64,000 nucleotides of DNA from Canna indica. Taxonomy: Eukaryota; Streptophyta; Magnoliopsida; Zingiberales; Cannaceae. The notes beneath the pieces were generated by a model that made no database searches, was not told the origin of the DNA, and saw nothing but the letters and a program-made list of their open reading frames with translations. Position numbers and translations under genes: made by a program. Each line of letters begins with the position of its first letter. Within the stretch, counting starts at the first letter, position 1. The DNA is taken from assembly GCA_034359265.1 (NCBI GenBank), contig CP136890.1, positions 79,943,501 to 80,007,500 of the forward strand. The letters run 5' to 3'. This document shows positions 11,110-22,632 of this stretch, in pieces.

Positions 11110-11745
11110 AGGGCTGGTTATAACCGAATCACTAGACCATGAATAGGCCCTAGGGGCCGGGTGCCATATGGCGTAGTTAGGCTGTTATGGTTGCTTACAT
11201 GAATGTATGGCCTATACAGAACGACCCCTGGGGTCGGTTGTCATAACAGAAGCAACTTATATCCCTAACTTTATATTTTGCTGCTATATATATATGATTA
11301 TTGAGGAATTATGTGGTGGTTCGGAAGAATCGCTCACTGAGTCCCATGTGGACTCACGGTTTATTTCCTTGTTTTGCAGAGCCCGATCAATGAGATGAGG
11401 CTTGGAATCATGGTGTAGCTGGAGGGCAGGCGGTGGCATAGATCTCGTAGCAGCGTCCACTAGTCATAGTCTAGAGGTCTAGGGCAGTTGTTTCTTTTAA
11501 TACACTGAGATTGTCTATTCGAAAATATATACTTGCTTTTAAACTTGAGTTGTTTCCTATCGTGATTGATGTTTCAGAACTTTTCATGTTTTAAAGTAAA
11601 ATTGTGAACCTTCTTTAAAGATTTGAATAAAGCTGCATCGTTGTTTTCATTATGTGTTTCAATTTTTGTTAGTCAGTGTATGTAGTAGGCTTAGGGTAGG
11701 ACATAGACCCTGATTGATCACACAGCCCTAAGTTGGGGTGTGACA
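11110..11745 (+). mobile_element. Long-LTR fragment between CACTA B and C
   Basis: It ends GGGGTGTGACA at 11745, the complement of the TGTCACGCCCC start at 18379. It shares with that element a CGCTCACTGAGT...GGACTCA stretch, a TTTTGCAGAG site and GCTGGAGGGCAG. It is therefore the 3' part of a related LTR in opposite orientation. Its left part is missing exactly where B ends (11109), as expected if B inserted into this LTR. No coding sequence. Confidence 0.7.
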
Positions 11746-11857
11746 CGTTGCAACGCAGTTGTGGCAGAAAATCGTGTTGCTGATAACTTAGCAACGGATC
11801 AGCAACGACCGGAGCGACCGTTGCTAATTAACATTATTAGCAACGGTTCTGTCACGG

Positions 11858-13260
11858 CTACTGGGCTGTATAAAAACTATGACGGAGGAAGGTCTGATCA
11901 TAATATGGCGGGGTCTGGAGTGTTTGGGTGTACACCGGCGTGGACTGGCTCGAGGACGATGGATCTGATGATGCCGAATGGATGCCCGCTCCGGTATGAG
12001 TTGAGATATTGTGTAGCATAGCATGCATCTCTACCATCATCTGATTCTGACGCTCCATCATCTCACTCTGACGTGCGACCGTCTCCTCCAGTGTTCTTAT
12101 CCTGCTGCTTTGATCATAATTAGTCTTGGAGGTGGACGGCCACTCACCAGCGACCAGAGGGGTCGGTGCCCCAAGTGGCCCGAGCATGGCTCGAGCATGA
12201 CCACTGTCTGCAAAGTCATATATGCAGTCGTGGTCCCAGCCACCTACAGCCTCGACCCACGCTCCTACGTCAAAGTCCTCAGGGGTGCCCCCGCGCTGCA
12301 TCACTGTCTGAGTGTAGGTCTCCTACTCGAGTTTAATTTTTTGTTTCATATTTTTTCTAAAAATTAAATTATAAATAAATAATGAATAATTTAAACAAAT
12401 ATATTTACCATAATGATTGCAGCGCGGGTGTCGATGTACTCCCTCATCCCATGTCCTCGACTGTGAGTCCGCTCAAATACCTCCATCGGGGAGGGTAACT
12501 GGACAGTCCCGTCGTCCATCACCGTCGTCTACATTTACAAAACGATCGTGCACTTAAGTTATAATAAAATATATTACACAGAGTAACAAATAAAATATAT
12601 AATTGAATTTAAGGTATAATACTTACCATACGACGACCGTGCACTACAAATGATATTGAGCCGCCGGTGTGACGTGCTCCTCCCCCGGACATGCGGTTTC
12701 TAGCCGTAGTCCTAGAAACCTCCTGCCATCAATCCGTCGACCATAACGCCATGAGTCTCCACCATGTTTGTGATCCCAGCTTGGGCCATCGCTTGGGATT
12801 GGGCTTGCCCCAGCTGGCCATTGTACCTCTGTCGGGAAATAGCCTCCCAGGTAGTGTAAATGAAGGACCTCTGGTCCTCAGCCCATGTATAGCGAGTCTG
12901 CAAAATAATAATATCAGTACCAATATTAATCATCCTGTATAAAAAAAATTAATACGTCCCTCAAACTCGCGCCATAGCATGTCGACATGCTCACTAGGCA
13001 CGTGAGACCACATGGGCTATGCCCCATGCATGTATCGTCGGATCGTAGAAGATATGGTCCTCGGCACAACCTCCTGGTCGAACCTGCTCGAATCGGCACG
13101 AACATCGGATTTTATCACCGGCGCTAACGAATTTCCGATTCGAATAGGAAAAATTTAGGAAGTAAGTTACGCCCAAGTGAAACTCATTCGTTAAAGCTCC
13201 ATGATCAAAACGTTGATACATCCAACTTTGATCGCCCGATATGATTCTGTCAATAAATGA
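11858..13260 (-). pseudogene. Chimeric remnant: transposase N-terminus fused to TNPA-like exons in CACTA C
   Basis: The transposase start (ALTNEFHLGVTYFLNF, about 13221-13095) runs directly into exon 2 of the TNPA-like gene (RFEQ..., near 13085), so one deletion removed everything from the Transpos_assoc domain to TNPA exon 1. Exon 3 (about 12637-12899) has an internal deletion after NMVETHG. Exon 5 (12322-11858) is open, but its C-terminus has changed to PPYYDQTFLRHSF. No functional product is expected. Confidence 0.75.
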
Positions 13261-13326
13261 TAATATCTTCAGTCAATGTCTTTATAGGTGAGATGGTTCT
13301 ATTCCATTCGAGATTCATGTTATTCA

Positions 13327-13498
13327 TATTGCGCTAAGTATTTCTTTTAACCGCTAACTTCATTCTAAATTTCGACAGCATCTCCCTATAGTTCTCCGAA
13401 TACGCATATCATCTGGGCGCGTATCGGAGAACAAGAGAGATACAATAGCCAAAATTTAAGAATGAGTTAACAGTTAAAAGAAAAAACTAAGTGCAATA
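13327..13498. repeat. Hairpin of CACTA C with changed arms
   Basis: The left arm TATTGCGCTAAGTATTTC is matched by the right arm GAAAAAACTAAGTGCAATA. In A the same positions read GTACTGCACTTACG / CGTAAGTGCAGTAC. Several positions changed on both arms, keeping the pairing. Confidence 0.75.
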
Positions 13499-14683
13499 CA
13501 AATAACTATGTTCCCAAATTGTCCAATTAGGGACAATTCAAGAGTTGTATATCGTATAAAATATCATCTACTTCTTTTACACGAACATACAACCCCCGAA
13601 CGGATCTAAGGTTTTGCTAAATCATATCCGACTCATCGATGCGTACGTGAAATGTATCAACTCGTTGGATGAATGATTATTTTCTAAATATTTCGATGCC
13701 GGTTCGAGTCCAAAGTGGACGATTCTGATGCGAGTCCAAAGTGGATGATTCCGGCGCGAGTCCGAAGTGGACGATTCTAATTAATCTAAATCTAAATATT
13801 AATAATAAAATTAATATAATTTAAATTAATCTAATCTAAACATTTATCTAAATTAATCTAAAGATTAACATTAATCAAAATTAATTTAATCTAATCTAAA
13901 CATCTAAATTAACCTAAATATTTAATTAATCTAAACATCTAAGATTTAATTAATCTACACATGTAAATTTACCATAAAAACATTTAATTAATCTAGAATT
14001 AGGATTTTATAAAAGAAAAAATTAGGATTTAAAAAAAACCCTATTTTCGGTGTCGGAGTCGTGTGAACTCCGGCGCCGGCGTCCAGTGTCCGACATATGT
14101 AGGACACTGGATAATGCTCCGGCTGCCGGTCGCCGGCCGAAACTCTAAAGTAGGGTTTCGACCAGTTCTACAATAAATAGAGAGGGGGCGAGTTACCTGG
14201 AGCGGGCGAAGACGGCGGGCGGCGGCTGCTGCGAGTGGCTCGGTGGACGACGACAGTGGGCGGAGATCGGCGACGACAACAGCAAGAAGAAGAAGGAGGA
14301 AGGGGAGGGCGCGATCAGGGTCGACTTAAATAAACTTATCAGCAATGGCTGACTCGTCCGTTAGAAAGCCGTTACTGATAAGTAACATCATCAGTAACGG
14401 CTGACTCGTCCGTTAGAACGTCGTTGCTGATAAGTATTTTATTTTCGCGCCGCGAGCGCGCGATCGGCTAAAGAGTGATGTATGTCGTAGCCATAACTAA
14501 GCCATTGCTAATGTGATAATATATCTGCAACAGCTCGTGCGACCGTAACAAAGCCGTTGCAGATATATCACATCTACAACGGCCCGAGCGGCCGTAAGAA
14601 CACCGTTAGAAATTGCAACGACTTGAGCGGCCGTTGCTGATAGCCGTTGCTAATTATCACATTTCTAGTATTGTACTTTCCTT

Positions 14684-15723
14684 CACTACAACAAATCATT
14701 AAAATTTCAGCGCCAAACTAGTATAACATTTCGACGCTTATGTAAGTATAAAATGGACACCTACAATTGGCAACCACGGGAGCCGAATATGACATATTAG
14801 CGTCTGACCAGGCGCCAATATGTGATAGGCGCCAATATGTCAGATTAAAAAAATTAAACATGCATATTGGCTCTTGTCAGAGGTGCCGATATGCATGTTT
14901 TTTTAAAAAAAATGAGAATTCCACCAAGGAATTCATTTTGAATTCCTCGACTAAATTCAAATTTTGATTAAATGTATAACAAAAATAAATTGATTAATTA
15001 AATTAAAATGATTATCTAATTAATCCAAAAAAAATTGATTACCTAATCAGAAATTTAATTAGAGTAGATTTAGGATTGAATTTAAATATAACATAAACAA
15101 GATAATAACAAAAATAAATTATATACTAACCTTTTAAAAAAAATGATGGCTTCGACAACTCCGATAACCTAAAAAGAAAGGAGAAGAAAAAAAATAGTGA
15201 AGAAAAAGAAGGAGAAAAAAAGAGAGAATAAATTAAAAATAGAGGAAGAAAGAATAAGTGAAGAGAGGATAAAAGAAAGAAGAGAAGAAATAAAAAAGGA
15301 ATAAAGAAGAAAGAATAGAGGAAGAAAAAAAAGAGAGAGGTGAGGAGAAATGCGAGAAGAGAGAAAAATTAATGAGAAGTGTTGGGGAAAGAAAGAAAGA
15401 AAGGTGGGGTATATATATAAAAGTTAAAAATTTAAAAATATTAATAATAAAAAGAACATCAGGAGGTGAGAGATTTCATGCTTCCCGCCTGGACGAGCGC
15501 GCAGTGTGGGCGGACGAGGGCACGGCTCGCGTGCTCGTGTACTCGCGCCAGCGCGCGCGCATACTGGTGCCAAAGATAGGCATTGATATGTCGTACATAC
15601 ATATCGGTGTTTGCTACATGCGCCAATATGTCAATCATTATAATTTTTATTTCTTTTCACATTTTGATGCCTTTGGGTGGCGTCAAAATTTTTCCACCTA
15701 TAAAACAAGAATTTGTTGTAGAG
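14684..15723. mobile_element. Small non-autonomous CACTA element G (1040 bp)
   Basis: The left end is CACTACAACAAAT and the right end ATTTGTTGTAGAG (one base off GTAGTG). Three-base CTT repeats flank it (14681-14683 and 15724-15726). Subterminal repeats are GCGCCAATATG/CATATTGGC rather than the CAACGGC of A-E, so it is a separate family. The interior is AT- and purine-rich (GAAGAAA tracts 15170-15400) with no convincing gene. Confidence 0.85.
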
Positions 15724-15779
15724 CTTAATGGTGATAAGTATATCATAAACCTTTATAATTATAAAAGCCTTATCTTACC

Positions 15780-17480
15780 CTCATAAACACCATTTTCTAA
15801 CAACAACAAGAATTCCGGTAGAATTTAAGGAAGATGGGTGACAAGGGATCACCTTCTTTAATCCCTTTGGAACTCTTGAAACTTGAAGACTGCACCATGA
15901 ACGCAACACTTAAAACTATCGGAATTCATACATGCTTTTATCCATTCTCTGATCTTAATGGGAAAATTCATTATCTTCATGATTTTAACTAGTGTTGTCC
16001 AAGACACCTTGTCAAATATTTTTTCTAAATCAAGTTTCATCATGAAAAAGGGACGTTTTGTTGAAGATTTATGTATTACATTGATCACTTCAACAGTAAT
16101 AAGCACATTAATTGTCTTGGATCTGCCTTCTCTCTATAAAGCTCCCTACTCTTTAGAAATCAAGTATCTAATAAGTGGCCTGATTCTGTTACCAATTGTT
16201 TTGAAGATAATTTTGTAGACCGCAATGCATAAAGCAATGAGTATATAATCAGTTATTGATATGGAGTTTTCCTTTTAGGGTAAATTACACTGATCTCCCC
16301 TGAGGTTTAGTGAAATTACACTGACCCCCTTCTATTTGTCCAGGTTATAATCACCTCCTCTGAGTAATCTTTGAGTAATTTTTTTAGGGGAGATTTGTGT
16401 AATATTTTACAAAACTCAGGGGAAATTTGTGTAATCTTTTACAAAACTCAGGGGGTTATAAGATAAAATTACAAATAGAGAGGAGGTCAGTGTAATTTCA
16501 CTAAACCTCAGATGAGATCAGTATAATTTACTTTTCCTTTTATGATTAAACACTAATTGGTTTGACCCCATGAATTAGGAATAACATGCTTTGGTATAGA
16601 ACTCCTTTACCGCTGCAAACAAAGAGTCTCCATGAATGTCCCAGTATTTAACAAAAGATTTAGTTACATATCCATTTGGTCCAAGTGCTTTCCCTCTCCC
16701 CAAGCTATTAAGAGGCTTCCAAATTTCATCCGTTGAGAAATTCTTTATTAGTTCTTCATGCTTATGTTTAGGGATAAATCAAGCTCGGTTTGATTTATCC
16801 CAAGCAGTTAGGCTTCTCCCCATATTAAACAAGATTTATGGAAGTTTTCCATTGAGCTATAACACCAGTTTTATTCTAGATTTCCTCCACTTTATTCACA
16901 ATTTTAGGGTATTCCATCCAATATAATTCAAACACAATGTTTTTCCTACCAAGCTTAGGAAAATGAGAATTGGCCTATGATCCGAAGCTATTTTTTCCTA
17001 GATTTCCTTCTGAAGATGCATAAATGAGAATTGACCTATGATCCGAAGCTATTTTTTTTAGAAGAAAAACAATTATTTTAGACTTAGTTAACCAATCTCC
17101 ATTTGCATGCGTAAACCTTGTCTAATCTTGTCATTGATCCATTCCCAACAATATTGTTACATGCACCAAGTATATTGAACTCCTTCAAATTACATATCTA
17201 CAAGGCTTGCAAATTACAATATCTACAAGGCTTGCAGACACGGAAAGTGATTTAAAAGTCTGAACTGATTTACCCGATACAAATGACTTACCGATCCCCT
17301 TTTATCTTCTAGAGCATAAATGCAACTAAAGTCTCCTAGTATCAGCCTATCAGCCAAGGTATCTCTGTTAAGTGTTAATATTACTTAAGATCACAAAACT
17401 AAAGTATCCTCCTAGCTACGACCTATCAGCCAAGGTATCAGCCTATCATGATTATGATTCTTTAATAGTTGCATTATTAT
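15780..17480 (-). pseudogene. LINE (non-LTR retrotransposon) remnant, endonuclease and RT pieces
   Basis: Read from the minus strand, 17360-17290 gives LILGDFSCIYALEDKRG, the endonuclease GDFN-type motif. Around 16278-16106 comes a RT segment (PLISYLISKE-like), then FMMKLDLEKIFDKVSW (16106-15858), the LINE RT block with KLD.EKAFD. A frameshifted GDPLSP motif follows near 15850-15830. Frameshifts, a 256-bp MITE insertion and small tandem duplications (about 63 bp at 16955-17070; 26 bp at 17203-17240) show it is dead. Confidence 0.8.
16278..16533. mobile_element. Mutator-like MITE (256 bp) inside the LINE
   Basis: It has long terminal inverted repeats: GGGTAAATTACACTGATCTC on the left is mirrored on the right, and the arms extend about 60 bp through TGAGGTTTAGTGAAATTACA. 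A nine-base duplication TTCCTTTTA flanks it exactly (16269-16277 and 16534-16542). A 9-bp duplication with long TIRs fits the Mutator superfamily. No coding capacity. Confidence 0.85.
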
Positions 17481-17500
17481 CCACTAGTTTCGAGACCACC

Positions 17501-17625
17501 CACTACTAAAAACATCGTTATCTATGACGGCCACAGTGGTCGCACAATCGTCGCCATTGATCATCTGCGACGGCTGCGGCGGTCGCAAGTGGCCATCACG
17601 GATGAGCCGGTCGCTGATACTACAT
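17501..17625. mobile_element. Orphan CACTA terminus
   Basis: CACTACTAAAAACATCG is followed by subterminal-type repeats of GACGGC/GTCGC (ACGGCCACAGTGGTCGC, GCGACGGCTGCGGCGG). No matching right end follows in the window, so this is a truncated end of another CACTA family. Confidence 0.6.
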
Positions 17626-18179
17626 TGAAGAAATGAGTTTTGAAGTTCTTATAGGAACTCCTAAAATAATCAAAAATCTTTCTCCAAGGAACACTACTAT
17701 AGGACACCCACACACTTTTTTGGGATCCCTTCACCTGAAAGAAAGAGAAAAATACACAAAGGCTCGGCTTGATCTCGAGGCACTTCATTAGAATTTTGAA
17801 ACATTAGACAAACGCCCAATTATTCGGGTGCAACTACGTCGAGGCAACATTCGCCTGGTTCAACACCTAGCGTTCAAATTCTATGAACGACAGTCATACC
17901 TCAAGCTCCTCGAACAAAGTCTGATACATGAAGACAGACGTAGGCTCCTCCTCTATGAAAAACTCTATCCACCAGGGAGCAAGGGAGACAATCAAAGGCT
18001 CTATCATCATCCAAGCGGGAGACTTGTACGCTCTCCCGAAAAGACTGATAGGGTGGTCATCACCGAGCCTATCGTTGCATCTCATGGTGGATGCACGAGT
18101 AAGGGTTCGAAGTCCTGCTCGATGACCCTACTTCCGACTTAACTCTGCCACCTCTCCTCGCCATCAACCCGGCGTAGGT
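17626..18179. other. Unassigned sequence, probably old retrotransposon debris
   Basis: Short open frames at 17828-18142 read like degraded gag or leader sequence without a recognisable motif. The stretch may continue after the SIRE LTR (22050-22400), as if the LTR had split it. I see no confident gene. Confidence 0.3.
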
Positions 18180-18378
18180 TGTTGGCCTGAGGTTTTCACC
18201 ATCTTGATTATGATGATAACAAACTTATTCTAATAGGTTTATCAAGTATTTGATCTCGGGTTGGGCGATCGATACGCGCACGAAGTTTGTCGAAAAATCA
18301 CAAAGAAATCGCAAAAATTCAAGTATTAATGGTTTTAGAGGCAATCGTGTCGGAAGTTAGATTTAGGCTTAGATTTGG

Positions 18379-21018
18379 TGTCACGCCCCATCTTAGGGTC
18401 ACGTGACTGGCCATGGTATACGTGCTTATACCCCGTAGCCTATCCCATGCACATGCCAACTCATAATAAAACATAGTGAAAATTTGAGACAGATTTACCA
18501 TAAAAGAGAAAACAAATCGATTTCCATTTTCATTTTTTTAAGGAGTAATATTCAGCAAGCCAAATAGAGTGCAGAAATAAATAAAAACAAAGTTTTCAAT
18601 TTTTCTCAAGAAACATAGTCTAAAATGAAAAGATAAGAATGTCCCAAAGGACTACAACTCCAAGAGCGCTAAAATACCAAGTGCTTGACCAAATACTACA
18701 AGACTCGACTATGACTCCTAACTAGGACTGTTATGAGATCATTGGTACCCTACTGCCCTCCAGCTGTGCCAAGTGCTCCATCCTACCTCACTGGTTAGTC
18801 TCTGCAAAAAAATAAAATAGAAAAGAAACGAGGATGAGTCCAAAGGAACTCAGTGAGCGGTTCTACCAACCCCCACCATAAAACCAACCACAGAGATATA
18901 ACATACAAACATAAACACCCCTGTCTCATACAGGGAAAAATGCAACATTTGTGGTATGGCTAACTAATGGCCACTTGGCCGACCCATGCCCAAAGGCAAG
19001 CTTATTCACATAGCAGTGAATCTACAACAGACTTATCTGCCTACCCATGCTGTGAGGCATACAAGTAACTCATAAGGGTTATGAGGATAATCAGGTTTTT
19101 CCCATCTGAACTTATCCCATGAGATACCCTTAAAGATCATATACAGGAATAATCGGGATTTGCCCATTCGAACTTATTCCATTTAAGAAACGGGAATAAT
19201 CGAGATTCGCCCATCCGAACTTATTCCTTAAGGAAATAGGAATAATCGGGATTCGCCCATTCTAACTTATTCCTTATCACAGGTTGGGATTCACCCATCC
19301 AACATTTCGAGCCCAAGCCTGCAATTCGGCTCCTACCCGAGCCTCTCCGCCATTCATAAAAGATATGGCACAAATAAAACCTAAGTCAAGTGTCTTCCGC
19401 AGGTGTCCTAATTAAGGGTGTTCTTATTGGAAAAAAGCCACAACACACTATGCCCATTCCCGATGCCCCAGACCCGCAATCTATTAGCCCATGAGGTTTT
19501 GTTTCATGTATTTAGATTCTTGTTGGCTCTTAAACAATTTATTGTACCCCTTGAATTTTAATTCTATAATTAAAATTTAAATTCCCGAAATTAGGTTTCG
19601 TTTTAGGGGTTTTGTTTTCAACCTACTGGTTGAGCCCAATTCTGGTGTACCCAAGCCGAAACTGATTTCCAAAGTATGTCCTATGGTTCCAGACTACATT
19701 TTCTAGTTAAAATGATAGGTTACACGACTATGTTCAGTAATCATCACACTTCACAAACATAGTTTCAAATCTCTGCATCATTAGAGACAATCTAGCATGA
19801 AATTTCTGCATATTTAGATTTTCAGGATGCTAAATTAATTAAGACGAAAATTACAGCAATAATCATTCCAAAAATATTGCTAAACTAGATTTCATTCATC
19901 ACAAACAATAATTAAAAAGGTCTATATTCTAAACATAATTTAGCATGCTTCAAATCCTTACACCAACATCAAGATTCATGCTTCATAAACCAAGAATCAT
20001 CAAGAACATAAATCATGTCGTCAAGAACTAAATCTTTCACATGAAACATAAATTTAACACGCTGAGATTCATGAGTTTCACATTAAGCAAGACTCATCAT
20101 CATAATAATACAACAAGATTTATCACCAAGGAAAACTAAATCTCATTAAACCCAACATGCTCTCTTAGGCAATTTCACAAACACCTTGAGGGCATCCCTT
20201 TGCCCACCTTGGCCGAGCACCCCTAGGATAATCCTAGGGCTGCAGCACCACAAAGAGGGTCCTCGGGTCTCCTCTACCATGGAAACAAATGAAAATGATG
20301 AGAAATCCCGATTCAAACGGTAAATCGCCAAAACTTCTTAAATTCCCAAGAATGGCTCAAGAACACGAGAAACCAAAAAGGAAAAAAAAAGGGAGGATGA
20401 ACCATTCACATGATTAGGAAGAAGAAAAGAAGGTTTTCCCGATCAGCGGCCTCCGAATCCGACCACACCACACGGTGGCGGCTCGGCTCCACCCAAGAGC
20501 CAGCGGGCTCCTCTTCTCCTCCACAGCCCGGCTTCACAAGAGAGGGGAGAGGAAGATGGCTTGGCGACTAGGTGACTTGGCTTCTAAAAGAGGGGGAGAG
20601 GGGCGGCGGCTAGGCGGCTAAGCTCCTCTTTCTCTATTGACGGCTTGTGCGACTCACTAAGAGCCGCATGGGCTCATGGGATGGGGGTGGGGGGGGGGGG
20701 GTGTTTATAATCCCCTCCCAACCCTACTCTTATTCTAAATCCGCATCTGCCTCAAGCCCGGATCCAGACCTGCTAACCCCTCAACCCAAACTAACCCCAA
20801 GCTCAACACAAGCATTATCATTATGCTCAAGCACATGCATTAAAAATTAAAGCAAGAATTTATTTAAGCAAGTAAAGAAAATGCACAATTCATATTTCTA
20901 CTTAACCGAGCTTTCAAGCTCGCACCGGATCATGATTCGACTCCGCTCGACCTCGAATCAGTCCGCTAGACTGACAAAGATAAATAATAAAAAGTATCAT
21001 AATATTTCGGATATTACA
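18379..21018 (-). mobile_element. Long LTR (about 2.6 kb) inserted in the SIRE LTR, probably Ty3/gypsy solo LTR
   Basis: Its outer ends are TGTCACGCCCC and GGATATTACA, so on the minus strand it runs TGTAATATCC...GGGGCGTGACA. Flanking pentamers are TTTGG and TTTTG, a one-mismatch target duplication. It has no coding motif, one internal tandem repeat and a 13-G run (20689-20701). Size and TG...CA ends suggest a long gypsy (Tekay/Del-like) LTR; this lineage is inferred from length only. Related sequence is at 11110-11745 and 33395-34772. Confidence 0.65.
19085..19275. repeat. About 48-bp tandem repeat inside the long LTR
   Basis: Four imperfect copies contain GGAATAATCGGGATTCGCCC then ATCCGAACTTATTCC, the first copy being the most diverged. 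Confidence 0.75.
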
Positions 21019-21148
21019 TTTTGATGTAAAATACTTCTCAAGCCTCAAATCATCCATCTCCATGTATTTATGGAAAGCCAAAACCCAATCGAAACTTGAA
21101 ACCAAACTTGAGTAAAAAAATTAGTGAAAAATCAGTATCAATAGTGTT

Positions 21149-21229
21149 TCGGTCGAATGTTCGGTCGAATGGTTGGTCGAATGTTCGGTCGAATGGTCGG
21201 TCGAATGTTCGGTCGAATGGTCGGTCGAC
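21149..21229. repeat. 24-bp minisatellite in the SIRE LTR
   Basis: About 3.5 copies alternate TTCGGTCGAATG and GTCGGTCGAATG. TCGGTCGACCGA-type motifs recur at 55600-55890 in the related minus-strand LTR. Confidence 0.8.
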
Positions 21230-22049
21230 CGACCCTTGATCGACGAGCGGCCAAATTCTAGCGAAAACCCACAGCAGACGTTCAGCCGATGTCCGGCCAA
21301 AGTTTTCTATATGTTGCCCCCATTCCTTGACTCCTTATAATTAAATAGAAGCCTCAATTCCGCCTCCAAGGTTCTTCAACGTACCATTCATATATTGAGT
21401 CTATCCTTCATCGATTGAGCTATTTTCCTTGAGTTTTATATCCTAACCTCAATCAACATCACTCTTGAGCCCTCTCCACTTCCTGAAGCCATCAAGCATC
21501 CTTGAATCATCCTTTTGAGGTCTTGAAGGACTAGGGGGGCAGCAAGCAAAGAGCTCATATTGTGTTTGTTTTTATTTTGAGCTCTTTATTATTGTCTTTC
21601 ACTTGTATTTTGTTCTCATTTGTTATAATTGCTTTTGTGAAGAATTGTTGGTTGCCTTAGTGAAAAGGCATAAGTCCACTCTTGTAATATAGGATTAGAG
21701 TGTCATTAGGAGAGAGTGATGTGGAAAAGTGCTCTCGGTAGGAAGGCGGAGACTTCCGGGTATAGAATTGCCTTCGAGTGTGAGAGTTGAGACTTTTTGG
21801 GAAAAGTCCTCATTGTAAAGAACTTCAATCTAGTGGATTATAAGTGAAATCCTAAGCGGAGTGCTTAGGTAGTGGAGTAGAAGGAGTTGCCGAACAACTA
21901 TAAATTGACTTGTGTTAGCATTGCTCAATTGTGTAGATTTTTTATTGCTTTCACTACTGCTCTCTAACTTAGTTAATCATTCAAGAAGATATTGAAATTG
22001 CGAGTAGAATAGAATTAGAGCAAACACACTATTCCACCCCCCCCCCCCT

Positions 22050-22408
22050 CCCTAAGGCCAACCACGACAAAACAAAAGCTGAAAGGCGAAACCAAGAGAC
22101 TCACCAAGATGATGCAGCGACAGTCGAGAGAAATGATCGAAAAGTAGCGTCATGAACAAAAACCTTAGGACAGGCAAAACGCCAGATGACAAGAAACACA
22201 AGAAGAGTTTGAAGTGAAAAGAGAAAAGTCGCTTTAAAGGACGAACTAAAGACATCAGCCTCCTAATCAAATAGCCAATATCAGCACCATGATTGACCAT
22301 CTCGCCAGCAACACCTCAAGGGCACAAACGAGTAGCTCATCTCGTCATGATTATCCCTAAAAGGGAAGTTAATATTAGGGAGGGCAAACATCAACTAGCG
22401 GCTGCCAC
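22050..22408. other. Unassigned retrotransposon-like debris
   Basis: A plus-strand reading gives scattered gag-like residues (MIDHLASNTSRAQTSSSS near 22290) among many stops. It may be the other half of the sequence at 17840-18179. Low confidence; no gene called. Confidence 0.3.
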
Positions 22409-22624
22409 CAGGGGTGAAGCCAATAAATTATTTCAGGGGGGCAAAATATAAAACCACACATCACGAGGACAATTACATTGTAAATGAGTATTTTATAATA
22501 TATTTAGGGGGGGCAAATATAGTTAAATACTAATATATATTATATATATTACTATATATGACTAGTGGGGGACCAATGTCAGGGGGGCAATTGCCCCCAT
22601 GCCAATACATTAGCTCTGCCCCTG
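22409..22624. mobile_element. hAT-type MITE (216 bp)
   Basis: The left end CAGGGGTGAAGCCAAT and the complement of the right end, CAGGGGCAGAGCTAAT, are imperfect inverted repeats. Eight-base flanks are GCTGCCAC (22401-22408) and GTTGCCAC (22625-22632), one mismatch. CAGGGG ends with 8-bp duplications fit hAT. No ORF. Confidence 0.75.
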
Positions 22625-22632
22625 GTTGCCAC

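Larger units (their letters stand above)
11746..14673 (-). mobile_element. CACTA element C, most deleted and diverged of the A/B/C group
   Basis: It starts inside the left subterminal region (CGTTGCAACGCAG, equal to about 100 bp from the full left end seen in E) and ends TTTCTAGTATTG at 14673, a mutated CTAGTAGTG. It keeps a fragmentary TNPA-like gene, the transposase N-terminus, hairpin, a minisatellite reduced to about three units (13705-13777) and subterminal repeats. It is clearly more diverged from A than B is. Confidence 0.82.
18180..22048 (+). mobile_element. SIRE/Maximus-type copia LTR, split by another LTR
   Basis: It starts TGTTGGCCTGAGG and runs through ATGATAACAAAC. It is interrupted at 18379-21018, resumes with the TCGGTCGAATG repeat and ends in CACACTATTCCACCCC with a 12-C run, the usual end of these LTRs. 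Without the insertion it is about 1.2 kb. The minus-strand sequence 56210-54859 begins TGTTGGCTTAAGGG, contains the same ATGATAACAAAC and ends with ACACTATTCAACCC. No primer-binding site or gag follows, so it may be a solo LTR; its target duplication is not clear. Confidence 0.7.

Noticed and set aside
20689..20701. 13-G run as a quadruplex regulatory site
   Set aside because: Isolated homopolymer within LTR debris with no gene nearby; possibly also an assembly artefact.
22037..22048. 12-C run as a separate feature
   Set aside because: It is the usual C-run at the end of SIRE-type LTRs.
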